From Bacillota bacterium (GTDB taxonomy: Bacteria > Bacillota > Clostridia > Christensenellales > Aristaeellaceae), in the NCBI GenBank assembly GCA_023411175.1, contig JAEYPB010000088.1, forward strand, positions 1-47,339: DNA of 47,339 bases, read 5' to 3'. Position 1 is the stretch's first letter. The number at the start of each line of letters is the position of its first letter. Made by a program: the position numbers and the translations under genes. The notes beneath the pieces were generated by a model, which saw only the letters and a list, made by a program, of their open reading frames with translations, ran no database searches and had not been told where the DNA came from. Of the stretch, positions 33,594 through 40,642 are shown piece after piece.

Positions 33594-35279
33594 ATGTTCT
33601 CATCTGTTGACACCATCTGGGTACTGCTGGCGACGGCGCTGGTATTCTTCATGCAGGCGGGGTTCGCCATGGTGGAGACCGGTTTTACCCGGGCAAAGAA
33701 TGCCGGCAATATCATCATGAAGAACCTGATGGACTTCGCGCTGGGTTCCCTGGTGTTCTGGGCGCTGGGCTTCGGTCTGATGCAGGGCGCGACCATCGGC
33801 GGCTGGATCGGGATGCCGGACTTCTTCATCCGGGGCAATTACGGCCCCGGCACGATCCCCACGTCGACGTTTGTAATCTTCCAAACGGTCTTCGCGGCGA
33901 CGGCGGCGACGATCGTCTCCGGCTCTATGGCGGAGCGCACCAAATTCATCAGCTACTGCATCTATTCGGTGGTCATCACGGCGCTGATCTACCCGGTCTC
34001 CGGCCACTGGATCTGGGGCGGCGGCTGGCTGGCGCAGCTCGGCTTCCATGATTTTGCCGGCTCCACCGCGGTGCACATGGTAGGCGGCGTGGCGGCGCTG
34101 ATCGGCGCAAAGATTCTCGGGCCCCGGATCGGCAAGTATGGCTCGGACGGCAAGCCCAAAGCGATCCTCGGCCACAGCGTCACACTGGGCGCGCTGGGCG
34201 TGTTCATCCTGTGGTTCGGCTGGTTCGGCTTCAACCCGGGCTCCACGCTGGGCGCCACCGGCGACGGAATTTTGACCTCGATGGGCGACATCTTCATGAC
34301 CACCAACCTGGCGGCGGCCGCGGGCGCGACCGTGGCGATGATCGTCACCTGGGTTCGCTACAAGAAGCCCGACGTATCGGTGACGCTGAACGGCGCGCTG
34401 GGCGGTCTGGTTGCGATCACGGCGGGCTGCGACGCGGTCTCCCCGTGGGGTGCGGCCATCATTGGCGCGGTCGCGGGCGTTCTGATCGTTGTGGCGATCG
34501 AGCTTCTGGACAAGAAGTTCAAGATCGACGACCCGGTGGGCGCGGTACCGGTGCATGGCGTGTGCGGCGCGGCGGGCACGCTGATGGTGGGCCTGTTCGC
34601 GGTGGACGGCGGCCTGTTCTACGGCGGCGGGCTGAGGCTCTTCGGCGTGCAGCTTCTGGGTGTGGTCTCTGTCATGCTCTGGGTGGGCGTCACGATGTTC
34701 ATCCTGTTTAAGGTCATCAAGGGCACCATCGGCCTGCGCGTGTCGGCCGCGGAAGAAATTGCTGGCCTCGACTCCGAAGAGCACGGCCTCGCCAGCGCCT
34801 ATGCCGACTTCATGCCGGTCGTGATCAGCTCCGACGGCATTGCGGCGCCTGTCGCCTCCGAGTCCGTGCCGGTCAGCCAGGCGGTGCCGGTGGTGCACAA
34901 AAAGGCCGAAGCGCCTTCCTCGGACGTAAAGATGACCAAGGTGGACATCATCACCAATCCGCATCGATTTGAAGTGCTGAAGGATGCGCTGGGCAAGATC
35001 GGCATCACCGGCATCACCGTTACGAACGTGATGGGCTGTGGCATGCAGAAGGGCGGCACGGAGTTCTACCGCGGCGTTCCGGTGGACATCAACCTCTTGC
35101 CGAAGATCCGACTTGAGATCGTCGTGTGCAAGGTGCCGGTGGCCCTCGTTGTGGAAACCGCAAAGAAGGCGCTCTACACCGGGAAGATCGGCGATGGTAA
35201 GATCTTCGTCTACGATGTTGAGAACGTCATCAAGGTCCGCACCGGCGAAGAAGGCTACGCCGCCCTTCAGGACGATTAG
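33594..35279 (+). CDS. amt: Ammonium transporter fused to a P-II (GlnB/GlnK) domain
   Basis: A 561-residue fusion. Residues 1-400 are an Amt channel with eleven expected helices: FFMQAGFAMVETGFTRAKN, GSMAERTKFISYCIYS, VYPVSGHW-type ALIYPVSGHWIWGGGWLAQ, DFAGSTAVHMVGGVAALIGA and GCDAVSPWGA. A linker (about 400-450, Ser/Val/Ala/Pro-rich) leads to a complete P-II domain (about 450-555) with VTNVMGCGMQKGGTEFYRG (T-loop) and VVCKVPVALVVETAKKAL. In separate systems GlnK plugs AmtB when ammonium is high; here the plug is tethered. The T-loop Tyr equivalent to GlnB Tyr51 is in the FYRG segment. ATG 33594 has GGGAG at usable spacing. It is preceded by leader L1. Confidence 0.93.
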   Translation: MFSSVDTIWVLLATALVFFMQAGFAMVETGFTRAKNAGNIIMKNLMDFALGSLVFWALGFGLMQGATIGGWIGMPDFFIRGNYGPGTIPTSTFVIFQTVFAATAATIVSGSMAERTKFISYCIYSVVITALIYPVSGHWIWGGGWLAQLGFHDFAGSTAVHMVGGVAALIGAKILGPRIGKYGSDGKPKAILGHSVTLGALGVFILWFGWFGFNPGSTLGATGDGILTSMGDIFMTTNLAAAAGATVAMIVTWVRYKKPDVSVTLNGALGGLVAITAGCDAVSPWGAAIIGAVAGVLIVVAIELLDKKFKIDDPVGAVPVHGVCGAAGTLMVGLFAVDGGLFYGGGLRLFGVQLLGVVSVMLWVGVTMFILFKVIKGTIGLRVSAAEEIAGLDSEEHGLASAYADFMPVVISSDGIAAPVASESVPVSQAVPVVHKKAEAPSSDVKMTKVDIITNPHRFEVLKDALGKIGITGITVTNVMGCGMQKGGTEFYRGVPVDINLLPKIRLEIVVCKVPVALVVETAKKALYTGKIGDGKIFVYDVENVIKVRTGEEGYAALQDD

Positions 35280-35327
35280 GCGTCAGAGAGTTTCGCGGCG
35301 GATTCGAGAGGAACGGCAGCGGGCGCA

Positions 35328-35356
35328 TTGACAAAATGCGCGGGATGCGGTATAAT
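35328..35356 (+). promoter_or_regulatory. Strong sigma-A promoter for the decarboxylase genes
   Basis: TTGACA (35328-35333), a 17-base spacer and TATAAT (35351-35356): both hexamers are perfect. Confidence 0.9.
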
Positions 35357-35362
35357 GCCTGC

Positions 35363-35458
35363 AACTTTATAGGGAACAAACCGGTTGGGCAGGCGACTGC
35401 TTCAAGACGCTGAGCTTAATGGGTGGGAGGCTCCTTTGAGGGTTTTCTGCCCATTTTT
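35363..35458 (+). ncRNA. Structured leader or small RNA (L2) upstream of the decarboxylase genes
   Basis: About 95 bases from the promoter start to a U-run. The terminator stem (35419-35453) pairs AUGGGUGGGAGGCUC with GGGUUUUCUGCCCAU over 15 base pairs, then UUUUU. The 3' arm CUGCCCA can instead pair with UGGGCAG at 35384-35390, near the RNA's 5' side. These mutually exclusive pairings are the pattern of a riboswitch or of a rod-like small RNA. No class is recognised. Confidence 0.6.
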
Positions 35459-35539
35459 GTCGCGTCGCCGCTTTGAGCCATGCGCAGGCATGGTTGCCAT
35501 TTTGGTAAGGCTCAATCGGAAGGAAGGGAGGAAGAAGAG

Positions 35540-35674
35540 ATGGTATTCGCGGAGAGCATAAAGGTTGCGTTATTTGTAATGTGCTTGGTGTTCGCGCTCC
35601 TGGCGTCGATCTACGCGCTGATCAAGCTGACCTCGCTGGTTGTGGGTCGGTATTTCGGCGAAAAAAAGGCCTGA
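35540..35674 (+). CDS. Small membrane subunit, OadG-like (gamma-type)
   Basis: A 44-residue protein with one membrane helix (VALFVMCLVFALLASIYALI) and a basic tail (GRYFGEKKA). Position and size match the gamma-type anchor of Na+-translocating decarboxylases, which sits beside the beta subunit and helps assemble the complex. Normal OadG is longer (about 80-120 residues) with a C-terminal zinc tail, so this is minimal. ATG 35540 follows GGGAGG at usual spacing. It is 34 bases ahead of the beta subunit gene. Confidence 0.65.
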   Translation: MVFAESIKVALFVMCLVFALLASIYALIKLTSLVVGRYFGEKKA

Positions 35675-35708
35675 AAAACTGCGGCGCCCGCCGCCTGGGA
35701 GGATTTCC

Positions 35709-36845
35709 ATGTTTGCACAAGCGCTTGAGAAAATTTGGACCGGATCCGGCTTTGCCGCGCTGACCTGGGGGCACGCGCTGATGATTCTGATCGCGTGCGT
35801 ACTGGTATATCTCGCGATCGGCAAAAAATTTGAACCCTTGCTGCTGTTGCCGATTTCCTTTGGCATGCTTCTGGCCAACCTGCCGCTGGCGAACCTGATG
35901 GGTTCGCCGGTGGGCTCCGAACCCGGCGGCCTTCTATATTATCTGTACCAGGGCGTTAAACTGGGCATCTACCCGTCCCTGATCTTCCTGGGCATCGGCG
36001 CGATGACCGATTTCGGCCCGCTACTCGCCCGCCCGTCCAGCCTCTTCATGGGCGCGGGCGCGCAGTTCGGCATCGTCATCGCGTTCATCATCGCAAACCT
36101 TCTGGGCATCTTCACCCCCAAGGAAGCGGCGTCCATCGCCATTATCGGCGGCGCGGACGGCCCCACCGCCATCTACCTGACCACGCGGCTCGCGCCGCAG
36201 ATCCTGCCGGCGGTCGCAATCGCGGCCTACTCCTACATGGCGCTGATCCCGATGATCCAGCCGCCGATCATGCGCCTTCTGACCACGAAGAAGGAACGCG
36301 AGATCGTCATGACTCAGATGCGCGAAGTCTCGAAGCTCGAGAAGATCTGCTTCCCCGTCGTGGTGACGGTGTTCTGCGTGCTGCTGCTGCCCTCCGTCGC
36401 GCCGCTGATCGGCATGCTGATGCTGGGCAACCTGTTTAAGGAGTCCGGCGTCGCGGAACGACTGTCCTCGACAGCCCAGAACGCGCTGATCAACATCGTC
36501 ACGATTTTCCTTGGCGTGACCGTCGGCGCCACGGCGAAGGCCGAAACTTTCCTGACGCCCCAGACGATCGGGATCATCTTTCTGGGCCTGATGGCCTTCA
36601 TGTTCAGCACCGTTGGCGGGCTCCTTCTGGGCAAGCTCATGTGCTGGATGTCGGGCGGAAAAATTAACCCGCTGATCGGCTCGGCCGGCGTTTCGGCGGT
36701 GCCGATGGCGGCGCGAGTCTCACAGATCGAAGGCCAGAAAGCCAAACCCGGCAACTACCTCTTGATGTTCGCGATGGGCCCCAATGTAGCGGGCGTGATC
36801 GGTTCGGCCATCGCCGCCGGCGTGCTGCTGTCCCTTTTCGGCTAA
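35709..36845 (+). CDS. Na+-translocating decarboxylase beta subunit (OadB/GcdB/MmdB family)
   Basis: A 378-residue membrane protein of the beta-subunit family, which decarboxylates carboxybiotin and exports Na+. Conserved stretches are GVKLGIYPSLIFLGIGAMTD, DFGPLLARPSSLFMGAGAQF, IGGADGPTAIYLTTRLAP, AVAIAAYSYMALIPMIQPPI and INPLIGSAGVSAVPMAARVS, with the conserved Asp in GGADGPT and Asn-Gly/Ser residues in NPLIGSAG. ATG 35709 follows GGGAGG by six bases. No alpha (carboxyltransferase) or biotin carrier gene is within the window, so these must be encoded elsewhere or the pump is incomplete. Substrate (oxaloacetate, malonyl-, glutaconyl- or methylmalonyl-CoA) is unknown. Confidence 0.92.
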   Translation: MFAQALEKIWTGSGFAALTWGHALMILIACVLVYLAIGKKFEPLLLLPISFGMLLANLPLANLMGSPVGSEPGGLLYYLYQGVKLGIYPSLIFLGIGAMTDFGPLLARPSSLFMGAGAQFGIVIAFIIANLLGIFTPKEAASIAIIGGADGPTAIYLTTRLAPQILPAVAIAAYSYMALIPMIQPPIMRLLTTKKEREIVMTQMREVSKLEKICFPVVVTVFCVLLLPSVAPLIGMLMLGNLFKESGVAERLSSTAQNALINIVTIFLGVTVGATAKAETFLTPQTIGIIFLGLMAFMFSTVGGLLLGKLMCWMSGGKINPLIGSAGVSAVPMAARVSQIEGQKAKPGNYLLMFAMGPNVAGVIGSAIAAGVLLSLFG

Positions 36846-36856
36846 GGTTACTGCGT

Positions 36857-36884
36857 TCTGAAAAGCCCCCGCGCTGCGGGGGCT
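36857..36884. repeat. Left copy of terminator-like direct repeat flanking E2
   Basis: Reads TCTGAAAAGCCCCCGCG then CTGCGGGGGCT, a hairpin without T-run. The right copy at 37083-37107 differs by a three-base indel and one substitution and is followed by TTTTT. The two copies flank element E2. Confidence 0.75.
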
Positions 36885-37086
36885 CAAAGCATCAAAAAAC
36901 CCGGCGGGTTTTTTGATGCGAAGGAAGAACCCTGCGTGCGCCTGAAATCCCCTGGAATTTCCGGGCGGCGCACTGACCAAAGGTGCGGATAGCGCCAAAA
37001 AATGCGCACTGGTGGCGCTATTCCGTGCCCGGCGTACACGCCGTCGGGCACGATTGAAGCCCACGGAGGACTTTGTTGATGGTCTG
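36885..37086 (+). repeat. Structured intergenic element, full copy E2
   Basis: Non-coding, with hairpin 1 (36889-36919), the block ACCCTGCGTGCGCCTGAAAT, hairpin 2 (36938-36971), ACTGACCAAAGG (36972-36983), a variable hairpin (36988-37022, 9 bp), hairpin Y (37025-37051) and a tail starting GATTGAAGCCC. It matches E1 block for block. Hairpins 1 and the variable hairpin keep their position but differ in sequence, and hairpin Y carries a compensatory pair change relative to E1. Confidence 0.8.
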
Positions 37087-37111
37087 AGCCCCCGCGTTGC
37101 GGGGGCTTTTT
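37083..37111 (+). terminator. Terminator, right copy of the repeat flanking E2
   Basis: AGCCCCC / GGGGGCT hairpin followed by TTTTT. It probably ends the decarboxylase operon transcript and is the intact version of the repeat at 36857-36884. Confidence 0.8.
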
Positions 37112-37150
37112 GTGCGCCTATTCGTGATCTATTCATCGGCGGGGGAGGGT

Positions 37151-37690
37151 TCAGCCCTTTTCCTTTTTCTTTTGCCGGAAGCGGCGCATCTTGACGAGAT
37201 TTGCGCAAGTTCCGTCGCAGCAGCGCTTGGTCCGGCTCCGCGTTTCGTCGTAAAAAATCCACCGGCAGCCGGGGTTTTCGCACACGCGGATTCTGCCTGT
37301 CTCCATATCCGCCAATTCGATGAACGACGCTGCAACCTCCGCCATGACCCAGTTCCAGTCCTTTTGAAAGGGCTGAAAGCGTGTTTCATACCGCCCGTCA
37401 CGGAGGCAAACCCTTCGTACGCCGGGGCACGACGCGAGGGTTTTTTCAAGCTCCGCCGCTGTCGTGGCGGAAAGGCGCTCTTGCGCCATAAGTTCCCGCA
37501 GCGCGCCGGACAGGAAGGCGCGGTACCGGATCAGCGCCTCCGTTATATCCGGGCTGGGCGGAGAAGGATGCTTAAGCTGCCACTTTTCCAGAAAACCCTT
37601 TAAAAGCGCCGGGTCCGTGAGCACATCGCGGAAATGATAATGCGTGACGAACCATTCGGTATTGATGTAGTCCAAGGCGAGAAAATCCAT
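37151..37690 (-). CDS. CGNR zinc-finger protein (ABATE-domain type)
   Basis: A 179-residue protein of the CGNR family. The N-terminal helical ABATE-like domain (about 1-130) begins DFLALDYINTEWFV. The C-terminal zinc finger is VCENPGCRWIFYDETRSRTK then RCCDGTCANLVKMRRFR, with four Cys ligands; the eponymous CGNR box here reads CANL. Members are thought to be transcription regulators binding DNA with the finger. ATG 37690 fits GGGGGC at six bases better than ATG 37708. Divergent from the Fe-S protein gene, which it may regulate (inference). Confidence 0.85.
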   Translation of the reverse strand: MDFLALDYINTEWFVTHYHFRDVLTDPALLKGFLEKWQLKHPSPPSPDITEALIRYRAFLSGALRELMAQERLSATTAAELEKTLASCPGVRRVCLRDGRYETRFQPFQKDWNWVMAEVAASFIELADMETGRIRVCENPGCRWIFYDETRSRTKRCCDGTCANLVKMRRFRQKKKEKG

Positions 37691-37711
37691 CGCAAAGCCC
37701 CCGTCCATCTA

Positions 37712-37740
37712 TTGACAGCGCATGTGTTTGGTGCTATCCT
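37712..37740 (+). promoter_or_regulatory. Sigma-A-type promoter for the Fe-S protein gene
   Basis: TTGACA (37712-37717), a 17-base spacer and TATCCT (37735-37740), about 62 bases before the chosen ATG. Confidence 0.6.
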
Positions 37741-37801
37741 CATTATAACACAGTAACGGTCAAAAATATTATAGAAGGATACGGTGCGGGAGGCGGAGCG
37801 G

Positions 37802-38725
37802 ATGGAGACATTGGGCGGCAGGCTTCTGGAGGCGCTGAACGGGAACGGTTATCGCGGGCGCATCATTTCCCTTGAAAGGCTGCGTGAGCTCCAGGCGGAG
37901 ATTGAGCGGCTTCGCGAGGACGGCCTGATCGACAGGGCTTTCTTCGAATCGACATACGCATGGCTTGAGTACAATGCCGTCGGCCGGTTGCCGGACGCTC
38001 GGTCCGTCATCATCGCTGCGATGCCGCAGCGTACGTTTAATCTCTCGTTTCTCTGGAAGGGAGAAACAAGATTGGTCACGCTGCCGCCGACCTACGCCTT
38101 CTACGATGCGGATCAGCGGGCGCAGGCGCTGATCGAGGAAGTGCTGCGGCCGGAAGGGCGCACCGTGGCGATGATTCAGCCGCCCCTCAAGCTCTTGGCC
38201 GTTCGGAGTGGGCTGAGTCTGTACGGGCGGAACAACCTGACCTATGTGGATGGGATGGGCAGCTTCAACCGCCTGGTGGCCTGGGTTTCTGATCTCGAAG
38301 CGGAGGCGGACTCCTGGCAGGAGGCGCGGCGGATGCCCGAGTGCGATCACTGCCGGCGATGCCTGGACGCATGCCCGACCGGGTGCATCCTCTCCGAGCG
38401 TCGTCTGGTCAACGCCGAAACCTGCCTGACCAACCTGAACGAATCCGATACACCCTTTCCATCGTGGGTGGACGGCTCGTGGCACAACGCGCTGGTGGGC
38501 TGCATGGCCTGTCAATCTGTCTGCCCGAAAAACAAGCCGTTCCTGCAGCCGGAAACCTGGCCGGACAGCTTTGATGAGGATGAAACGGCCCTTCTTCTCT
38601 CGGAACCTGCGGTGGAAGGACTTCCGCGCAAGACGTGGGAATCGCTTCGAAACCTCAGCATGCTGGGCTACTACAAGGCAGGCGTGATTCAGCGGAACCT
38701 GAAAATCCTACTGGAGCGCGCATAG
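37802..38725 (+). CDS. 4Fe-4S double-cluster protein related to epoxyqueuosine reductase (QueG)
   Basis: A 307-residue protein with two [4Fe-4S] clusters: CDHCRRCLDACP with CPTGC and ETC, then GCMACQSVCPKNK. This arrangement matches QueG-type reductases and related iron-sulfur proteins. The N-terminal 180 residues (with DARSVIIAAMPQRTFNLSF) align with the DUF1730-like region that binds cobalamin in QueG, but the match is loose. True QueG usually has a C-terminal HEAT region, which is lacking here. A role in queuosine synthesis is therefore not assured. ATG 37802 follows GGGAGG at eight bases; GTG 37784 with AAGGA is an alternative. Confidence 0.82.
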   Translation: METLGGRLLEALNGNGYRGRIISLERLRELQAEIERLREDGLIDRAFFESTYAWLEYNAVGRLPDARSVIIAAMPQRTFNLSFLWKGETRLVTLPPTYAFYDADQRAQALIEEVLRPEGRTVAMIQPPLKLLAVRSGLSLYGRNNLTYVDGMGSFNRLVAWVSDLEAEADSWQEARRMPECDHCRRCLDACPTGCILSERRLVNAETCLTNLNESDTPFPSWVDGSWHNALVGCMACQSVCPKNKPFLQPETWPDSFDEDETALLLSEPAVEGLPRKTWESLRNLSMLGYYKAGVIQRNLKILLERA

Positions 38726-38807
38726 GAAGGCCGCCGCGCAGAAGTAAGCCGCCATTTTTTAATTTGCTTCGTCGCCAAGGAACCGCTAGAATCCGTGTCC
38801 AAACAAG

Positions 38808-38841
38808 AAAAGGCCCGGAATCCAATGATTCCGGGCCTTTT
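38808..38841 (-). terminator. Intrinsic terminator after tRNA-Trp
   Basis: Perfect stem AAAAGGCCCGGAATC / GATTCCGGGCCTTTT with a 4-base loop, five bases past the tRNA CCA end. Its minus-strand tail is TTTTCTTG. Confidence 0.85.
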
Positions 38842-38845
38842 CACG

Positions 38846-38919
38846 TGGCAGGGGCAGAAGGACTCGAACCCTCAACAAAGGTTTTGGAGACCCACGTGTT
38901 ACCATTACACCATGCCCCT
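38846..38919 (-). tRNA. tRNA-Trp (CCA anticodon)
   Basis: A 74-base cloverleaf. Acceptor stem AGGGGCA / TGCCCCT pairs perfectly. The D-arm is GTGTAATGGTAACAC, the anticodon loop CTCCAAA with anticodon CCA, and the T-arm GAGGGTTCGAGTCCTTC. The 3' CCA is encoded (TGCCA). The anticodon stem has a G-U and one mismatched closing pair. Its first two bases belong to the stop codon of the upstream SpoIVFB gene, so both are probably on one transcript. Confidence 0.95.
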
Positions 38920-39844
38920 ACGACCAGCAGGTGTAATTATACCGGGTATCACGGGGCGTGTCAAGGGGAATTTTGCGTTTTTGTGCCAGTTCTCCGATGG
39001 TTTCCGGTTCGCCGCGACGGACGGCGGCGATCAGCGCACGCTCCTCGACGGTACCGAGGAGGTTCAGCGCGCCGTCGTAGACGGCGACGCGGTGCATCCG
39101 CCGTGCGCCGAGGCGGCGAAGTACGTCGGCGCACCGCACGGATTCGTCGGCGGCGATCCATCGCACAGGGAGCGTGCCCTCGGCCTTGAGCTCGTCCCGC
39201 CGGGAGAGGAGGCTCATTATTTCCGCGCCTTCGGCCGCGCGCTTTTCCGCCGGGCCGCTGAGGATGAGGTACAATGCGCAGAGCACGATGGTCATGTTGA
39301 CACTGCGGGCGGCGATGAACTGCCAGAGAGCGAGGGCGAGCAGCAGAGCGCCCAGTATGCCGCCCAGCGCGACGCCAAGACGCAGCGACTTTGCCGAGCC
39401 GCTCTTTTTGCCCAGCGCCGCCGCCAACACCCGCCCCCCGTCCAGCGGAAGCGCGGGAATCAGGTTGAACGCCGCCAGCATCAGGTTGACGCGCACCCAT
39501 TCGCCCGCTGCGCGGGGAGGCACTACGCCCCCATAGGCAAGGGCCGCGGCCACCGTCATCGTGAGAAGGCTGGCCACCGGCCCGGCCAGCGCCACCAGCG
39601 CCACCTGCCCGGACCGATAGCCCCAAAGGCCGTCGATGCGCAGCGCGCCGCCGAACGGGGTCAGCACGAGCTCGCGGACCCGGACGCCCACCGCGCCCGC
39701 GGCCAGCGCGTGGGCCGACTCGTGGATCAGAACCGATGCGGCAACCGTGAGGAGCGCGGACCCCAGCCCGCTGATCGCCATGAGCGGCGGCAGCAGGATC
39801 AGCGTCCAATGCAGTCGCACCGGGATGGCGTAAAATTTCGTCAC
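38918..39844 (-). CDS. spoIVFB: SpoIVFB-like site-2 protease (M50) with CBS domain
   Basis: A 308-residue intramembrane metalloprotease. The zinc motif HESAH (near residue 42) and the third-ligand region NLIPALPLDGGRVLAA (near 115-125) are intact. The C-terminal CBS domain (about 225-295) is typical of SpoIVFB and binds ATP. In Bacillus it cleaves pro-sigma-K at the forespore envelope. The gene overlaps spoIVFA by four bases, matching the known operon order. Stop TAG at 38918-38920 overlaps the tRNA-Trp start. No sigK is in the window. Confidence 0.92.
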   Translation of the reverse strand: MTKFYAIPVRLHWTLILLPPLMAISGLGSALLTVAASVLIHESAHALAAGAVGVRVRELVLTPFGGALRIDGLWGYRSGQVALVALAGPVASLLTMTVAAALAYGGVVPPRAAGEWVRVNLMLAAFNLIPALPLDGGRVLAAALGKKSGSAKSLRLGVALGGILGALLLALALWQFIAARSVNMTIVLCALYLILSGPAEKRAAEGAEIMSLLSRRDELKAEGTLPVRWIAADESVRCADVLRRLGARRMHRVAVYDGALNLLGTVEERALIAAVRRGEPETIGELAQKRKIPLDTPRDTRYNYTCWS

Positions 39845-40572
39845 GAACCCAAACGGCTGGTGGGATCCTGCGGTTGGCCGTCCTTGCGCAGCTCGAAGTA
39901 AAGGCGCGCGTCCTCCGCGTCCGATGTGACGCCGATCTGGTCCCCGGCCTTGACCGTCTGCCCCACCTTGACGATGGACTGCGCCACATAGGCGTAGACG
40001 GTCTGCTCGCCGTTTTCATGGTCGATCAAGAGCGTCCATGCGCCGTCGGCGTTCTGGGTTGCGGCGGCCACCTGCCCGGCGAGCGCCGAGCGCACCGGCT
40101 GGGTTCCGCCGGTCTGGTACAGGAGCCAGGGCTGATTTGCGTCGTAGGCGTGGAAGAGCTGCCCGTTCACCGGCTTTGTCATGTCGCCCGCGCCCATGTT
40201 CCAGAAGACCAGCGCGGCATCGGGCACGAGATCCCGCACAAAGTGCAGCTTGCCCAGGGACTCGTCCAGGTCGATCCGCATGGAGATCGCGCTCCGGACG
40301 CTGGCGACGGTCTTCTCGGTCCAGGGCTGGTTGAGGTTCGAAAGCGCCAGGAGCGTCAGGAGCAGCGAGCAGGCCACGGCGGCGTTGCGGAGCAGCTTCT
40401 CCCCGGGGGTTCTGCGCGCGCCTTCCGGGCGCTGCGCCCTCGGAGAGCGGGTTTTCTTCGCGGCGGGGTGCGGCAGCACGCGCCAGCGGATGGTTTTCTT
40501 AGGCTCGGAAGCAGGCTTTTGTTCCGGGATGATGGACGTGTGGATGGTCACGCGGCTGCGCGGTTCCGGCAT
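39841..40572 (-). CDS. spoIVFA: SpoIVFA-like M23-fold protein (degenerate LytM)
   Basis: A 243-residue protein with a basic N-terminal tail, one membrane helix (LLRNAAVACSLLLTLLALSN) and an extracellular LytM/M23-like domain (about 130-235). Catalytic metal residues are lost: the HxH region reads ARLYFELRKDG, and the first His site is also replaced (PVNGQLFHAYD). SpoIVFA holds and inhibits SpoIVFB and is a target of signalling proteases. The four-base overlap with the SpoIVFB gene supports the pairing. ATG 40572 follows GGAGGG by seven bases. Confidence 0.85.
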   Translation of the reverse strand: MPEPRSRVTIHTSIIPEQKPASEPKKTIRWRVLPHPAAKKTRSPRAQRPEGARRTPGEKLLRNAAVACSLLLTLLALSNLNQPWTEKTVASVRSAISMRIDLDESLGKLHFVRDLVPDAALVFWNMGAGDMTKPVNGQLFHAYDANQPWLLYQTGGTQPVRSALAGQVAAATQNADGAWTLLIDHENGEQTVYAYVAQSIVKVGQTVKAGDQIGVTSDAEDARLYFELRKDGQPQDPTSRLGS

Positions 40573-40642
40573 AATAAATCCCTCCAGTCGGGACAATATA
40601 TGTCCGCGCCGGAGGGGGTTATGAGGGACGAAGTTCCGCTTG

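Noticed and set aside
31985..33838. 617-aa minus-strand ORF reading into mscL
   Set aside because: Only its last 135 residues are mscL; the upstream part covers the leader and Amt start with shadow composition.
37709..37783. TATAAT on the minus strand as CGNR promoter
   Set aside because: The only -35-like sequence (TTGACC) is 11 bases away, far too close.
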